A stretch of DNA of 64,000 nt from Obelidium mucronatum (Eukaryota > Chytridiomycota > Chytridiomycetes > Chytridiales > Chytriomycetaceae), in NCBI GenBank assembly GCA_025765595.1, contig JAIVFH010000061.1, positions 153,561 through 217,560 on the forward strand, in the 5' to 3' direction. A program made the position numbers and the translations under genes. Positions 32,887 to 44,725 of this stretch are shown here, piece by piece (positions within the stretch are counted from its first letter, which is position 1; each line of letters opens with the position of its first letter). The notes below the pieces were generated by a model. That model searched no databases, was not told the origin of the DNA, and saw only the letters and a list, made by a program, of their open reading frames with translations.

Positions 32887-35270
32887 TCATTTGTGCTTGT
32901 ACGTAAATCCAACAAACGCGGCTCGCAACCCTTCATCATCCCTTCCTGCACGATGCTGCAACACAGGACTTCCACCCATAATCCCACCCACAGACCCAAG
33001 TCGCTTGAAAAAGTTGCTTCCCCCATTATTCTTGTCGTCTCGTTGTTGTCCGCTTTCCTCCAATTTCTTTTCCAGTTTCGCCTGCCGATCCTTGACTTCT
33101 TTGTACATTGCCATATCATTTGGATTTGAGAAATCATCAAAGTAGGATGTATCGATGGATGATGTCAGTTGGGGTACGAACGGCGGTGTCATGAGGCGGA
33201 GGTCAGTGAAAGGGTAGTTTACAAAAAATGGATGGCTTTGAAGGGCAGAGAGTGAAGAAATTCGGTATTGAGGAAGCGCGATTAATCTATGGGTGATGTA
33301 GTACAGGTTTTTTGTGTTTGAACGTTTTGTTATCGATATTTGTAAGAACTTACTTTGTCACAAGATTCCAAGCGATATCAGATAGATTAAACTCGGCATC
33401 ATCTCCGGTGTAAACCGGACGCTCCAAAACACGTTGCCAGTGATAAACATTCACCCAAATATCATCTGTCGTGGCACCAGTAAATGGCGGGAACCCACAA
33501 AGAGCCTCAAATAAAATACAGCCCAGAGACCAATAATCCACAGCAAGACTGTATCCACTTCCATTCTTGGTCAACACTTCAGGCGCCATATAATCCGGAC
33601 TTCCTACTTGCGAAAAGCAACGCATATCGTCATTCCTCCTTACAGATTTATACATGTTTTTACGGTCTGTAAAAGACTTGTAAATATAAGGCGTTCCTTT
33701 CGCTTTTTCCAACTTCATTTTCAAAGACGCGATACACTCGTCACTCAAAGAGCCCCTAGAAAGACCGAAATCTGTCAATTTCAAGTGTCCGTTCTTGTCA
33801 ATCAGAAAATTCTCTGGTTTCAAGTCTCGATGGAGGAATCCAAGGCGGTGCAGTTCTGAAACGGAGGTGGCCATTTCAGAAATGTAGAATCGGGCATGTT
33901 CTTCGCGGAGGCAACCGCTGTTGTTGAGAAGTGTTCTTACGTCTCCGCCTGGAACAAACTCCTGTTTGGTTTTTTTTTTCCGTGCGAATTGGATGTTGGT
34001 TCAAAATGTTTGGTCGTCAAAATGAGAGTTGACTGTACCATTGCCAGATACACGTTTTCCATGTCTTGAAATGCATAAAACAGTTTCACGAGCCATTCAG
34101 AGTTTGCGCGTGTGAGAATATCGCGTTCTACGATAAGAAACAAGACACAGTTATCAGTAAATAAACACGACATAAAAATAAAATAAACAAACCAGTCAAA
34201 ACATGTTGAACTTCGCCCATCTTTTTCAAAGCTCGTTTACTCATTTTTTTAAGAGCCAAATATTCAGATTCTCCGGAGGAAGCAGATGCGGCATCTCGTT
34301 TCCGAGCCAAAAAGACTTGACCATATCCACCCTGCCCAATCTGAAGCAAAATCTGAAATGCAGTAAGCCGGAGCCTTGATCGCCTGTTTCGAAGGGTTTC
34401 GCGTTCTTTTAGGCAGAAGCGGGACCATTCGGCGTTGGCATGGACTTCGTGCATCTTTTTTTAATATGTCAAAAAAAAGCGAAAGTTCAAATTACTGTGG
34501 AGTTTTTGTTATGATTTTGTACCTGTCGGGATTCTATTTGCTGGTGAAATTCCATAGTTCGTTTCTTTCGTTGATCCAAATATGTGATCAAATCATAGTA
34601 ATAATCAAGAAAATCTAGCATTGAAGATTATTAAAAGTCTGTCCATAAATGATAAAAAAAAGAGATGGAAGTTATGGTGTTTGGAGATTTAAAACGTACA
34701 AACACTAGTCATTTTACTGTTTCTTTTTGTGGCTTCAGAAACAGGAGTCTGTTCTTGAAGGCGAACATTCCGCGCCAAAGTAAAGCTATCAAACACGTCT
34801 TCTGAAGGATTGAATTTCGTCGGTGCATTTGTTGGGGGTGGTGGTGGTGGCGGTGTCTGAATCAGATTAGCTTGCTTTTCAGCGGCTACTGCTACGTCTG
34901 GTCTGGGTTTCAAGGCGGGTTTAGGTTTCAGGTCTTCATCGGTGTCTACTCTTTTGGAATTCTGCAGGTATTTTGAAAAGCTTGAGTTGTTGAGATTCGG
35001 GCGTGGAGGTAGCGGAGGAGCCGTTTTCTAATTCGCGTAATTTTTTATTTTGGTCGAATCAGCGGGATTAAGGAGGCGATCATGAGCCCAGTCCTCGAGT
35101 AGGGTACATACCTTTGTCTCTCTGGATTCCGCTGCAGCCGGCAGAGCTGCTTCAAGAGGTGGGCCATTGAGAGGGCTGAGGAAGATGGCGTCTTCGTCTT
35201 GGATCTTTAATTGGGAGAGTTTTGCAGCGTGCGATTCGAGGGAAGCTGAAGTGGGATGGGGTTGGTCCAT
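32887..35270 (-). CDS. Dbf2/Sid2-type NDR-family protein kinase
   Basis: Exons 35270-35112, 35027-34706, 34614-34523, 34454-34193, 34127-34039, 33961-33354, 33286-32887; 643 residues, all phases closing. This kinase acts in the mitotic-exit/septation network with a Mob1 cofactor. Seen: a Pro-rich N-terminus; the basic Mob-binding helix (DLITYLDQRKKRTMEFHQQ, WSRFCLKERETLRNRR); glycine loop IGQGGYGQVFLARKRD; HVLTERDILTRANSEWLVKL; HRDLKPENFLID; DFGLSRG; a long insert before SQVGSPDYMAPEVL (activation-loop Ser); and the C-terminal hydrophobic motif FVGFTYK with its phospho-Thr. All catalytic residues are present. The stop follows shortly after the hydrophobic motif. Confidence 0.92.
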
Positions 35271-35422
35271 GTTGTGATTGTTTGGACTGTGACCAGACAA
35301 TTATTGAAATTTCATAAAGTGCCCAATGACAAGGAATGAAGAAACATAAAATATTTCAGACTACTGCTATTTAAGCTATGTCTGTTTGATTGCTGTTCAT
35401 GGAAATAATAAGTTGAATCAAA

Positions 35423-35959
35423 ATGGCATCATCTCTCACACTCAGCCTCCTGCAAGACACGTACTCAATCGCCAAGTGGAAGCCAGCAGCAATCGTCACT
35501 CTGTGGCCGCTTCTCCTTCCCTTGACGGAGCCAAAGTATCCCAACAGTTTGTTTTCGCTCAACATCACCGCTTCTGAGGCATCGCTTGTGGTCCCGACAA
35601 AAATCGTCGACAACCTCCAAACAGCTCTGGAACTGCAAACTAAAGAATATCCAATCAGTAGAGAAGAAGGGTATGCTGCGTTTATGGTTCATGGGCCGCT
35701 GGACTTTGGGTTGGTTGGGATTTTGGCCAGCTTGACAACAGCGTTGGCACAGAATGGGATTTCTGTGTTTGCTGTGTCTACGTTTGATACAGATTATATG
35801 TGAGTCTTGTTTGTATAGTTTTTTACATGCTTTGTGTGAATGCCATAATTACGTCCTGACTTGAATATTTTCGATAGTCTTGTGAAGAAAGATAAAGCGG
35901 AAGCTGCTGTTAAGGCGTGGGAGGCCATTTCTCAGTTTCAAGTCAAAGTCAACGTATAA
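35423..35959 (+). CDS. ACT-domain (CASTOR-like) small protein
   Basis: Two exons, 35423-35799 and 35878-35959 (phase 2); 152 residues. The C-terminal half, GYAAFMVHGPLDFGLVGIL...GISVFAVSTFDTDYILVK, is a clear ACT fold of the type found in CASTOR arginine sensors and in small fungal and bacterial ACT proteins. The N-terminal half may form a second, degenerate ACT unit. Such proteins bind amino acids and regulate enzymes or TORC1 pathways; the ligand here cannot be told from sequence. A short intergenic region (about 150 bp) separates its start from the divergent kinase. Confidence 0.78.
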
Positions 35960-36079
35960 CAACTCTTTGGGTGTGTAAAAAACAAAAACACATATTTAAC
36001 TGTTATTTTTCGGGAGAGTTTATATTCCGATCTGAAGAAACCAAAGGCACGAGATTTACCACAGGATTACCCAAAATCA

Positions 36080-38982
36080 ATGATGAACCAAGGGGTTGTG
36101 CACCAGCAGCTCCTCTGCGAAATCCAAAACACGATTGGGGAAATAGTGCGGTTCAAGCACGCGGCCGTCGACCAGCTGCGACGCGTCGAGGCGATGCTGA
36201 TGGATGTGATCCACACTGGTGGCATTGTTCGTAAGTGTTCTAGGAATCCGAGGAATCCAACGAAAGAAGCTAACCAGAAACCAAGGCGACGATTCTGCCG
36301 ACCAGTACGCGTCGCAGCTGGGCTCCGAGAGCGGCGTTCGCTGGACGGGCAACGACTACCTCAGTGCGATGGAGGCAAACCAGTCGGGCCCAACGTCCAT
36401 CTTCACGACGGACATCAAAAAGTCAATGAGCCGCTCGCTGGCAAACAGCAAGATGTCGCTGGGAAGAGAAGTCAAGCGCGGCAGCCAGCTGAGTCTGTCC
36501 AAGAAGCGACACTCCCTAGACCCCTCTGCAGGCTCACACAACAATTACAACGCGAACTACACCACCAACAACAAATTTCTCTCTCTTACTCCTCCAATCG
36601 CGCTTGGCACACAAAAGGCTACGTCTCTAGATCCAAACAGCTTCAAGCACCATTCCGCAAAATCGACAAGCATTGCAAAAACACGCCAGCTCGATGCTCC
36701 CACGCATAAAATTGAAATTAAAGTTCTTTCGGCAACCCCCGATGGGATTTCCAACTCTTCTCTAGATGCAAACTGCTCAGATATATCAGACTCTCATGAT
36801 GCGATAGAAAACACGGGTGGTGAAATTCAACAGCTGCAATCCTCTTCATCGGAAAGTCTGTCGTTACCTGGAAGTGAGCCAATGGCTGATTTGGTCAAAT
36901 CCGGTACACTGGACTCTGTTGATTCTAAGCCATCAGTGTCATCTTCAACCACAACAACTACACCTTCATCGACAATAGAAAAACCGATCAAGTTGAAGAA
37001 ACTGCCTCATAAAATTGCTCGAAATCCATACATGAATTCTTGGTCCGCCACTCGAATGTTTGAGAACTTGAGCCATCTCCACACAGTGGAAGATGAGGAG
37101 CGCAGATCCAAAAGTATGATGACTTCCGCACAACTAGCAACTCAGAGAGAACTTACCCGAAGGGAAACCCTTCTTTCGATTCGCCATTCGACGGTCGCGA
37201 AGGAACCAACGCGTTTGAGGCGACCAACGATTGGATCAAAAAAGGAAATGATACAGCAATCGATTCCGTCTCAGCCCCAATCTAGAAAAGACAATTTTAT
37301 AATTGACTCATTGATGCTGATTTTCTTGCTTCCATCGTTTGATAATAAGGGACAAGCAGTCTCTCTGGCCAATTTTGAAAAGGGGGAATTGGACAGTGTC
37401 ACGTTCCTCCAAAATGGGTTTCATCCGAGGTCTTCTTTCAACACTGCCTGGGATATGCTATCTACAATTCTTTTTATCGCTATCTTTTGGGTCATTCCGT
37501 TGTATGTATCGTTTGATGAATGGGCAGAGCATACTTGGTTATCCACGTTTATGAGTGTTGTGTTTGCAGTGGATACATTAATAACTCTGATTACACCGCA
37601 ACCTGAAAGTTCTACTGTACTATGTAGCTTCCGAGAATATGAGTCTCTTCGGCCGACGTTAAGATCATGGATCCAACAATGGATAGGCCCAGCTGCTATA
37701 CTGGAAGTGATTCCCGTAATCCCGTTTGAGGTGTTGTTTCCTGAATGGGAGTATCAGCATCTTCTTGGTTTGCTTCGAATCGCAAGGTTCTCAAGGCTTC
37801 CTGCTATGGCATCGAGATGTTCTCTATTGAATCGCTGGAAGTATGAAATTGATGCAGTTTTTGGATTCGCAATATCAAAGATTATACCGATCCTAATCGG
37901 AATGATGAGTTTCCTTCATTACAATGCATGTACAATGTATTATTTAGGAAAGAAGACAGGGTTTGTGGAGTGGGGAGTCTTTTGGCCAACAATCGATACG
38001 GCCAGTATGTTTGACTTTTATTGTTGGACGTTTTATCAAGCTGTTGGAGCAATGTTTCCGCTTGCATTCCTGTAAGTATTTCCCTTTGCCGCTGTATGCT
38101 TAGAATATACTAAATTTTCTGCAAAAGCCCGCAAACTGCCATCGAGCAGCTTTTTGCTTCAGTATATGTAGTTATATCAGCAGTTTTGTACGCTGCATTT
38201 CTTGGCGCAATTTCCTCAGCTACGCTATCCATCAATCCATCAGGGAAACTGTACCAACAAAAGATGGAGCAACTCTCTGATTATGTGAAATGGAAAAACT
38301 TGAGCCCCGAAACCGAGCAAAAGCTGTTTGATTACTATGAAACAAAGTATCGTGGAAAGTTTTTTGAAGAGGAGATGCTCTTGTCGGAAATGAATGAGTC
38401 TCTCAGAGCGGTAAATTTTCCTTCTGATTTCAATTGACTTACACTCACATTTATACCCCAGGAAATCTCACTTCAGAATACAAGAAAACTCATTGATCGC
38501 GTTCCATTCTTGCGGAGGCAGGCGAATGATGGAAGGGACGAGATTTTCGTCGGTAGAATTGCAATGGCGCTTCGACCGCAATACTATGTCACGGGTGATT
38601 ATATTACAAAGCAAGGGGATTCAGGGCAAGATATGTTCTTTATTCTCAGTGGAAAAGTGGACGTCTTTGTTTCCGGGACTAAAGTTGTGAGCTTGTACGA
38701 TGGAGCCTATATTGGAGGTATAACTTTAAATTTGCTTGCTGGAGATCTCCCTCGTTTTAAACGCCTTTTGCTGTTTTTTCTTGCTCTGTAGAAGTTGCGC
38801 TCATCTCTAAAATCTTGAGAACGGCTAGCGTGCAAGCAGCAGCGTCTTGTGTCTTGTATAGATTGACGTATCATGATTTCCATGAAGTGTTGAATGAGTT
38901 TGCGGATATGAAGCTACGAATTAGCGAACTTGCAAATGAGCGAGAAAAGCTGATCGCCCCGAGAACGTCGGGAAAAGAGTGA
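36080..38982 (+). CDS. Cyclic-nucleotide-gated cation channel
   Basis: Five exons: 36080-36230, 36286-38071, 38128-38410, 38462-38717, 38792-38982; 888 residues. A 400-residue Ser-rich cytosolic N-terminus precedes helices S1-S6 (NTAWDMLSTILFIAIFWVI; LSTFMSVVFAVDTLITL; AILEVIPVIPFEVLF; the arginine-bearing LLGLLRIARFSRLPAM; FAISKIIPILIGMMSFLHY; YVVISAVLYAAFLGAISSA). The C-linker (LSDYVKWKNLSPETEQKLFDYYETKY) follows, then a CNBD (VTGDYITKQGDSGQDMFFIL, GAYIGEVALISKILRTASVQA with the phosphate-binding Arg). The pore loop lacks GYG and S4 is poor in Arg, so a poorly voltage-sensitive, cGMP/cAMP-opened cation channel is most likely. In zoosporic fungi a related channel works with a rhodopsin-guanylyl cyclase in phototaxis. 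Confidence 0.85.
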
Positions 38983-39074
38983 AAGTAAAAAAAATTGTAC
39001 AAAAATCTAAATGAGCTAGGAATCTGTAAGGCGATTTTTATATGCATGGCTTCAGAGAAAGATCACATAAAAAT

Positions 39075-39948
39075 TCAAGATATGCTCTTCAAATTTCCAT
39101 TTGTGTTGGAAATCGACTTAGAAACGCGTTCCGCAGCGTTTCCCAAAATATCAATTTTTTCGTTCTGTGCTTCAATCTCAAGGCTCATGGCCATGCTTGC
39201 CAACTTGAGCATTTTCAAACTGTTTGATATCGTATCCAAATTCTGGTCAATCTCCTTGTTTGCCTGGGCTTTTGGGCAGGACTCTAGAGCATCTTTTTGA
39301 AGCAATAAGCTGCTGTCGATGTTGGTTAAAGACACATCAGAGGCGATATTTTCCAAGACTTGTGAATGCGGGGTCAAGTCTTCAGATGTGGTTCCTGATG
39401 ATGGGCTTTTGGAGAGACGACACGCGTTTTTTCCATCTTTCCGGAAAATATCTGGCAGCTGGAATCTTATCCGGGGCAGCCATCTATTGTTATGGTTTGC
39501 TGGTCAAATCGCGAGGACTCGGTTGCTCTAAAACCATGAAATACCCCTTCAGTCGGTCTAATTGTTTCACTTTCGAGTCTGCAACTTTCACAGATTCTTC
39601 TATACGGCAGATTGACTCGCGAGCAGTGTCCAGCTTGTCTGGCGCGTAACAAATTCAGTTTTTGAGATACTATTTAAAGGGATTTCAAAAAAAAAGAACA
39701 ATCACCGCTCTGCTCTGCAAGAGCATTTAAAGTATATGCCGCATGCGTATGGACCATATCCAGTTTTGCGACGGTGTTTCGTGATGATTCGAGAGATGAT
39801 AGCAGGCTGCGATCGGATTGGACTTCAGCTGCGAATAACTGATTGCTGATCTCGGACGCGTTTTCACAATCTGGATTGTAGGCCTGGCGATTAGACGCGT
39901 GTATGTTGGTTCTATTGCGAATGTTGTTTACGGTTGTTTACCTCTCAT
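39075..39948 (-). CDS. SNAP-25/Sec9-like Qbc SNARE
   Basis: Exons 39948-39942 (7 nt), 39870-39706, 39638-39535, 39458-39075; 219 residues. Two SNARE helices are joined by a linker: the first is LLSSLESSRNTVAKLDMVHT...LNALAEQS followed by KLDTARESICRIEESVKVAD; the second is EIDQNLDTISNSLKMLKLASMAMSLEIEAQNEKIDIL, with the central polar layer residue (Gln). Length matches SNAP-25 (about 206 residues). No Cys palmitoylation cluster is seen in the linker, as in fungal Sec9 and SNAP-29. It would act in fusion of secretory vesicles with the plasma membrane or endosomes. The 7-nt first exon (M-R-D after splicing) is deduced from phase; a different upstream start is possible. Confidence 0.75.
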
Positions 39949-40085
39949 TTTCTGGTAGATTCAAAATAAAGAGTAATAGAATAAAGGTAGAAAAAAATAA
40001 AAATTAAAATAATATAAAGAAAATTAATAATATAAAATTGTAAATAAATAAAAAAGTTACTGCATATAATTGGGATATTATTTAC

Positions 40086-41891
40086 TTAAATTTCAATGAT
40101 TTTGACAGCGCTATAAGGTCCGCGACCTCCACTATTCACACCAACGACTCTATAACTATAGGTTCCAGGAATAAGCCCTGAATCCATAAACAACGTGCTC
40201 CCCTCGAAAGTCGCATCGCTCACATTTGAATTCAAGACGACAAATAAACTTGAATTCGAGGATCCAGCGCCATCATAGCGTTCCACTATATATGTTTGAG
40301 CACCGGCGCTACCTCTCCATCGCAGCCCGACTGTGATAGGAGTATTTCTCCGATCAATGACAGGTTCTAAAATCCAAGGAGCTATTGAAGGAGGAGGGAT
40401 GGGAGGTAACATTGTTGAATCCGCTTGAGGAGCACCCGCAAATCGCCGCATCATATTCATGACTTGTATTTCATCAGCACCGAACGATGTAAAACCAGGA
40501 AAATGATATGCCTGATACTCTTGCAGTTCTATATGGTTGTAAAATCCTCCATTACGGGAATGGAATCGGAGAGACCATAGCAAAGCACCAGAAGCGTTAG
40601 ATTTAGCTACTGCTGTTAAAAGAGATTCCATCTCAGAGACGGGAGCAAGACCGAATTCCCCCACATAGAATATTTTTTTGTGGCGGTTGATGATAAGGTC
40701 GTGATCGACTTGAAAGCGAGAGGCATAGGTTGGAGGGTTTAACAGTCTGACAAGGGGAATAAGGATAAGGACGAGCGACGAAATTAGAGTGATTAAAAGA
40801 AGGGAGACGATTATGAATGCCAATTTCTTCCTTTTTGGCGAAGGTGCTTGGTCTTCTGGAGTCTGTAACGGCTCAGATATCAGTCAGCAAAACAAAAATG
40901 AAAAAAGAAAGTTACGAACCCTTTGAGACTCCCCCAAACCGTTTTTTGTCTGGAGTGATATGAGTTCTTTCAGATTTTCAAATGGCCTCATTCGCTTCAC
41001 TCGAATCCCCAGCCAACTCGGTTTGATACAACAAACAATCAAAAAGATTGCAGAGGCAATAAAGAATCCGCCAGCAATCCGGAAAGTTGTAATATCATCC
41101 TTCGACGGACCCGGGCTGTAGTAATGGCCAGTGAAACCATCAATGGACGACTCCTGTAAAACCGCATCCTCCCACCCATAAATTCCATAAGACCCATCAA
41201 TCACATTCTGCGTGACATTCAAATCATTTTTAAGGAGTTTAGAAACACCGATGGTCCAAGCTGACGGAACTGGACTCTGGTTAAAGCTGAGTTCATTACC
41301 AGTTTCCCACGCCCAGATGGCACTGTCTTTCCTGTATTCAACGCCCGATAATGTGTTATTCCTCGTGGCAACAAATCGAAGAATCTGATGGAAGTTGTTG
41401 ATGGCTTCTTTGTTGGTATAAAACTCTGGTGGAGAGATGTTGTGGTATTGTGTGAATGATGGAATCCCGCCCCACCTGTCAACTCTATGTCAGGAATCAT
41501 TTTAAGAAGGCCCCACAAATACGTACCAATGAAATTGATCAATAAATGGGATTATTAGCCTGATGCCTTTTGCATTAGCCAGACTTATTGCAGAGTCCAG
41601 TGCCGAAAACATGGATTCACTCGCCACCAGTTGCGGGTTTGAAGTACCAGGAATAACTATGTGATCGGGATCCGGCGAATTTGAGTACACGCCAACGTGG
41701 AATGGTTGCAATGGATTTGAAGTGTTCTGGAAGGCCAATGTATACAAGCGGGCGATATTGGCTTTTGGCCCCAGCATCTTGAGTGATGTCAATGCATCGG
41801 TTTGTTCAAACTCGGAAGGGATTTGCCACTTCGTTCGGCCGATGACGTCTTCGATCAAGTGGAGGTTTGGAACGTTGAAGGAGATAAACAT
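40086..41891 (-). CDS. GH5-like glycosidase split by two transmembrane helices, with C-terminal fibronectin III domain
   Basis: Exons 41891-41527, 41475-40920, 40862-40086; 565 residues from the first ATG. Protein-like sequence continues in frame upstream of this ATG (LEAPFNTTAM), so the true start lies in an unseen 5' exon. The N-terminal half is GH5-like (SFNVPNLHLIED, ARLYTLAF, IPFIDQFHWWGG, and the acid/base Glu in AIWAWETGNELSF). Then come two membrane helices (FRIAGGFFIASAIFLIVCCI and LAFIIVSLLLITLISSLVLI) separated by a basic cytosolic loop of about 55 residues. The second barrel half with the nucleophile Glu (KIFYVGEFGL, GALLWSLRFHSRNGG) follows, then an FN3 domain (VGLRWRGSAGAQTYIVERYD, YSYRVVGVNSGGRGPYS). 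Likely a surface wall-glucan or mannan enzyme; the substrate is unknown. Confidence 0.8.
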
Positions 41892-42573
41892 GGCGGTTGT
41901 ATTGAAGGGGGCCTCTAGGGCACTCAGCCTTGTGTGGTGGTGACAGTAGGGAGCTGGGATTCTCGCAACCGGAGGCGGTGCGTGGAGCGAGAGGTTTTAG
42001 GGTAAAATTGTTGTTGGTTCAGGCGTTTATTTATCTGGATTAAAAAAAATGTTCAGTCTAATTACTAAGAGTATTTGACTGAACATTATGTGAGAACCCA
42101 TAATGAGGAAAACAGCGGCTCTTCATCGACGGTTTCGGGTTTCTTTTCGCTTGCGGGTTCAAGCTCTAACCGCTTGCTGCGTCGGGTAGGCAGTACTGCA
42201 TGTCATCAGGGGACCATTTCAGATCCTATTGGAATGAATCTATCCGTTCCGGAATCTGACTGCCATGATTAAATCAAGCCGCATTAGACATCCTATGGGA
42301 ATTACTCACCCTCCTTATCCAAGTTCTATCCAAAATACGCAGTATAGCGTGGACCAAATTGTTAACAGTAGATAGCCTTTCCCAGCTATAATAGAACGAG
42401 CCGATCATTATAAGGTTAAGATTTCGCAGATTCTAAACGGGTCCTGCACACCACAGAGAAAGTGGCTTAAACGGAAGAACTCTTTTCAACAGAAACAGAC
42501 AACGGATCCGGCGGCGGACAGACGCCAGAATAAAAGTAAAAAAAAAGGATGCTCTTTGTTGTTTGTTTTTTTT
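41892..42573. other. 5' region of the GH5-like gene; no other gene
   Basis: 41892-41990 is open in frame with the GH5-like gene on the minus strand and is probably coding (exon 5' part). 42000-42570 shows no convincing exon on either strand; a short plus-strand ORF (42075-42272) has no protein-like neighbours. Confidence 0.4.
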
Positions 42574-43503
42574 TCATCTTTCTTCAGATAAACGGACCGC
42601 GTTTTTTAACCCATTATGAGTAACATCAATTACTGTAGGTTTAACTCCTTCAGTTGTACATCGACTCTGCTGCAACTGCCTTGCCATCCGCACCTTCATC
42701 AACGTTATGGCAATAAGAACAGCACTAAGGCAATTATACCCCATAAACACCATTATATTGTAATTGAACGAGTAATCTTCAAACGCGCATGCAAAGCCAT
42801 AGAATCCAGTTGCGGCGATAACAGCAGCACAAGCAATACGGCCGTGTCGAGCTATAATCAGGAACGATGGGTCCGTGTTTTCTTTCAAGTTTTCTTGGAT
42901 CGTTGAAACAAACTTGATGAAGCCGCTTAGGAATATGGAATCAAAGACTAAAACTGCGATTGCGGCGATTGCTGAGAGGCATTTTTCCACCGCTGGGAAG
43001 ATGTTTGGGGGGATAAAATGTGGTTGTGTGAAATTGAATGCGTTGATGATTGCTGGGATGATTGGAGCGTAGACAAGGAAGGGAATCGATTTGTTCAAGC
43101 GCGATAGAAATAGTTTCAAGTGGGGATAGACATGTACAATAATCTTTGAGCCTCGACTAGAGCTGTAATTTACATATGCGTATTCACAAGTGGCAATTAG
43201 AAAGTCGTTGCAGACTTGGAGAATCCATGGAGTTGTCTCGTGAAAGGGATCCAGGGCTTGAATGATGAATGTGATGTATAGACCAAGGACGGAAACACCA
43301 AACAGAGCCAGATTAAAGTTGAAGTTCCTTTTGAGGGTGGATATATTCAAGACTTCTTTCTGGTGGTCATCGGACACAGTCAATTGTAAAATGTTGAACA
43401 CGTGATAAAGGCAATAGATTCCAGATACGCAGAAGCCAAGGGCGCCTAATGCCGCCAGTATAATGTTCTCTTCAGTTAGAGTTCTTAATGGTGGTGTATT
43501 CAT
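42574..43503 (-). CDS. Seven-helix membrane protein, tandem family member 1
   Basis: Single exon, 309 residues, with about seven hydrophobic helices (IILAALGALGFCVSGIYCLYHVF; LALFGVSVLGLYITFII; SIPFLVYAPIIPAIINAF; IAAIAVLVFDSIFLSGFIKF; ACAAVIAATGFYGFACAF; IMVFMGYNCLSAVLIAI). Family marks shared with its two neighbours and the 28.6-kb gene: YVNYSSSRG before helix 4, VFDSIFLSGFIKFVSTI, and FLIIARHGRIAC. The topology resembles G-protein-coupled receptors, but no class signature (DRY, NPxxY) is seen. Basic C-terminal tail. Function unknown. Confidence 0.7.
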   Translation of the reverse strand: MNTPPLRTLTEENIILAALGALGFCVSGIYCLYHVFNILQLTVSDDHQKEVLNISTLKRNFNFNLALFGVSVLGLYITFIIQALDPFHETTPWILQVCNDFLIATCEYAYVNYSSSRGSKIIVHVYPHLKLFLSRLNKSIPFLVYAPIIPAIINAFNFTQPHFIPPNIFPAVEKCLSAIAAIAVLVFDSIFLSGFIKFVSTIQENLKENTDPSFLIIARHGRIACAAVIAATGFYGFACAFEDYSFNYNIMVFMGYNCLSAVLIAITLMKVRMARQLQQSRCTTEGVKPTVIDVTHNGLKNAVRLSEER

Positions 43504-43653
43504 CGAAAGGCCGGACTCGCGCGTGTTTAGATGGACAATGACACTGTCATAATCTCGCCAATCAAAAGTGGTTCACAAATCTTGAAAAAAAAAAAAAAAT
43601 TACGCCATTCACATTTATTTGACCTCTTTATATTTCCCTTTATAAATAAAAAA

Positions 43654-44586
43654 TCACGCATGTGAACTTTTCACAACCTTGGAACCTGAAGTAGGAAAAC
43701 TGTGTGAACCGACTGGGGTTTCAATCATTTTCTTGCGTGTTGAATCTCCATCTGCTTTCCTAGTAACGCGATGCAAAATAATCTTCATTGACGCCAGTGC
43801 AATATGGATTCCCGTCAGACAGACATAAGCAACGAAAATCATGAGGTTGTACCCAAAACTGTAGCTTTCGAAAGCCAACGTGGAAACCAGACACAAAAAT
43901 GAGAGCATCGCGAAAACGCAGGAAACGAGGCCGTGTTTTGCGATAATTGGGAAGCTTTCATCCGTGTCCTTTCTGAGTTCAAGACGAATGGTGGCCACGA
44001 ATTTGATGAATCCAGTGAGGAAGATGATATCGAAGACGAGGACTGCAAATGCGGCCAGAACAGATAGTCCTTGCTCGATGAATGTAACTGTTTCGATTAT
44101 GTAAACTAAATCAGGGTTTGTCGCGCAATATGCGTCGATTGATGCAGGAATCACTTGGGCGAATACAATTACGGGCATGGCTTTCAAAAAGTAGTACAGA
44201 AAGTTGTGCAATTTCGGAAAAACGCTTGTGATTATACGTAAGGCTCGGCTGGAGCTGTAGTAGACATATGCCAACTCAAAACTTGCTGTAAAGAAGTCAT
44301 TGAAGGCTTGCAATACCCAAGGTGCGGAGCCAACTCTGGTTTGGTAAATCGATTGTATTATGAACGCGCTGTAAAGACCAATGATTGCAGAACCAATGAC
44401 TACAAGGTTGATATTGAATGTCTGTTTCATCCTCGCCAGGTGTAAAGTGCCGTCGGGTATCCATGTCTCAATAAGCAAGACGTAGTAAATATGATATAGC
44501 GTGATTGACAGTGTCAGAAATAGGCCGATAGCTCCAAGACTAAGCAGTACATCCTGTTCAACGGTCAAGGTCAGACTGGCATCCAT
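43654..44586 (-). CDS. Seven-helix membrane protein, tandem family member 2
   Basis: Single exon, 310 residues from the ATG at 44586 (an in-frame GTG further upstream is not needed). Same helix plan and family marks as its neighbours: YVYYSSSRALRIITSVFPKL, VFDIIFLTGFIKFVATI, FPIIAKHGLVSC, then a Lys/Ser-rich tail. Separated from member 1 by about 150 bp and in the same orientation, consistent with tandem duplication. Unlike member 3 it has lost (or never had) the intron before YFLK. Confidence 0.7.
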   Translation of the reverse strand: MDASLTLTVEQDVLLSLGAIGLFLTLSITLYHIYYVLLIETWIPDGTLHLARMKQTFNINLVVIGSAIIGLYSAFIIQSIYQTRVGSAPWVLQAFNDFFTASFELAYVYYSSSRALRIITSVFPKLHNFLYYFLKAMPVIVFAQVIPASIDAYCATNPDLVYIIETVTFIEQGLSVLAAFAVLVFDIIFLTGFIKFVATIRLELRKDTDESFPIIAKHGLVSCVFAMLSFLCLVSTLAFESYSFGYNLMIFVAYVCLTGIHIALASMKIILHRVTRKADGDSTRKKMIETPVGSHSFPTSGSKVVKSSHA

Positions 44587-44725
44587 AATAAGTGATCGAC
44601 AAGTGATCGGATTCACAAAAGATTGGCATCAATTTCCATTGGCACACCAAATCGCTTTGAAAACTCTTGCTGAATACTGATGAATTAATTTATTGTTGAA
44701 ACTCTTTCGTTGCTAGAATATTGAA

